DNA of 64,000 nucleotides. It comes from Methylomonas koyamae. GTDB lineage: Bacteria; Pseudomonadota; Gammaproteobacteria; Methylococcales; Methylomonadaceae. How positions within the stretch are numbered: the stretch's first letter is position 1; each line of letters starts with the position of its first letter. The stretch lies in assembly GCF_019669905.1 (NCBI RefSeq), contig NZ_AP019777.1:868001-932000 (forward strand), written 5' to 3'. This document shows positions 63,763 through 64,000 of this stretch, in pieces. Both the position numbers and the translations under genes were made by a program. The notes beneath the pieces were generated by a model, which saw only the letters and a list, made by a program, of their open reading frames with translations, had not been told where the DNA came from and did no database searches.

Positions 63763-64000
63763 ATGAGCAATTCGATCCATCCAACGGCTTACGTCGAAAG
63801 CGGCGCGATTTTAGCCGAAAATGTCTGCGTTGGACCGTTTGCTGTAGTCGAAGCCGGCGCCCGAATCGGCGCCGGCAGCCGAATCGGCGCGCACGCCGTA
63901 GTCCACGGCCAGGTGAAAATGGGAGCCGATAATATTCTGCATCCCCACTCGGTGCTGGGCGGATTGCCGCAGGATACCGGTTTCCGTGCCGAAACCGAAT
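63763..64000 (+). CDS. LpxA-like UDP-N-acetylglucosamine acyltransferase (truncated by window edge)
   Basis: First 79 residues only: MSNSIHPTAYVESGAILAEN, VGPFAVVEAGARIGAGSRIGAHAV and a GGLPQDTGFRAETE segment. Hexapeptide repeats and the PQD motif fit LpxA, the first acyltransferase of lipid A synthesis, though the usual GEAPQDLKY is altered here (GGLPQDTGF). It starts two bases after xerC. Confidence 0.75.
   Translation, partial: MSNSIHPTAYVESGAILAENVCVGPFAVVEAGARIGAGSRIGAHAVVHGQVKMGADNILHPHSVLGGLPQDTGFRAETE

Noticed and set aside
1..64000. tRNA and rRNA genes
   Set aside because: None was recognised by eye on either strand; a tRNAscan/Infernal run would be needed to exclude short RNAs.

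Overview
The window reads as a chromosomal segment of a nitrogen-fixing gammaproteobacterium. It is GC-rich outside a few islands. The right end carries ffh-rpsP-rimM-trmD-rplS, and there is a nif accessory operon ordered much like that of Azotobacter (nifV, cysE, nifW, nifZ, nifM, clpX, then nifF). The overall flavour resembles a Methylomonas-like methanotroph (Methylococcales). That placement is inference: no methane-oxidation gene lies in the window.

Layout, left to right. 1-5154: a type I secretion operon (5'-truncated LapB-type ABC exporter, HlyD adaptor, LuxR-type regulator, TolC-type outer-membrane protein). 5385-6595: two gene cassettes with attC-type sites and no integrase in view. 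6646-7305: two tandem copies of a ~365 bp non-coding repeat; a diverged relative lies at 14690-15140. 7435-8586: a globin-coupled diguanylate cyclase, divergent from the nif operon. 8746-16885: NifA site and sigma-54 promoter, nifV, a small ORF, cysE, a helical-repeat protein, a small membrane ORF, nifW, nifZ, nifM, clpX, then a glutaredoxin-BolA fusion, a NifF-type flavodoxin and an RseC-like protein. 16895-19364: a second NifA/sigma-54 pair ahead of an unknown small membrane protein, followed by modBC. 19557-26894: a phospho-signalling module (FHA-protease, PP2C phosphatase, Ser/Thr kinase, glycine-zipper lipoprotein, FHA-transglycosylase) facing a SIR2-like protein. 27110-36319: mixed genes (decayed dehydrogenase, BNR-repeat protein plus MoaD-like protein, yajQ, redoxin, HerA-like ATPase, VOC protein, WYL regulator, phosphohexomutase, small envelope proteins). 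36510-41396: kdpFABC on the minus strand with an extra leader membrane peptide. 41745-46427: bcp, rpiA, an lpxD-like gene and a large membrane/spermidine-synthase-like protein, all minus strand. 46955-53311: a 2118-residue RTX protein. 54369-58016: flagellin, a DUF115/Maf-type protein and a YjfB-like peptide. 58033-64000: a CcsA-like membrane protein, ffh, the rpsP-rimM-trmD-rplS operon, an alkyltransferase-like gene, xerC and the start of an lpxA-like gene.

How the parts may work together. The nif block supplies homocitrate (NifV), cysteine (CysE), nitrogenase maturation and protection (NifW/Z/M, ClpX), Fe-S handling (Grx-BolA), electrons (flavodoxin) and molybdate (ModBC). Two matched NifA/sigma-54 element pairs suggest that both the nifV operon and the region ahead of modBC respond to nitrogen status. 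The T1SS is a plausible exporter for the giant RTX protein although they lie about 42 kb apart. The FHA/protease/phosphatase/kinase/transglycosylase cluster is the best candidate for a poorly described system: it looks like a self-contained phosphothreonine circuit linking a cytoplasmic kinase to periplasmic proteolysis and peptidoglycan cutting.
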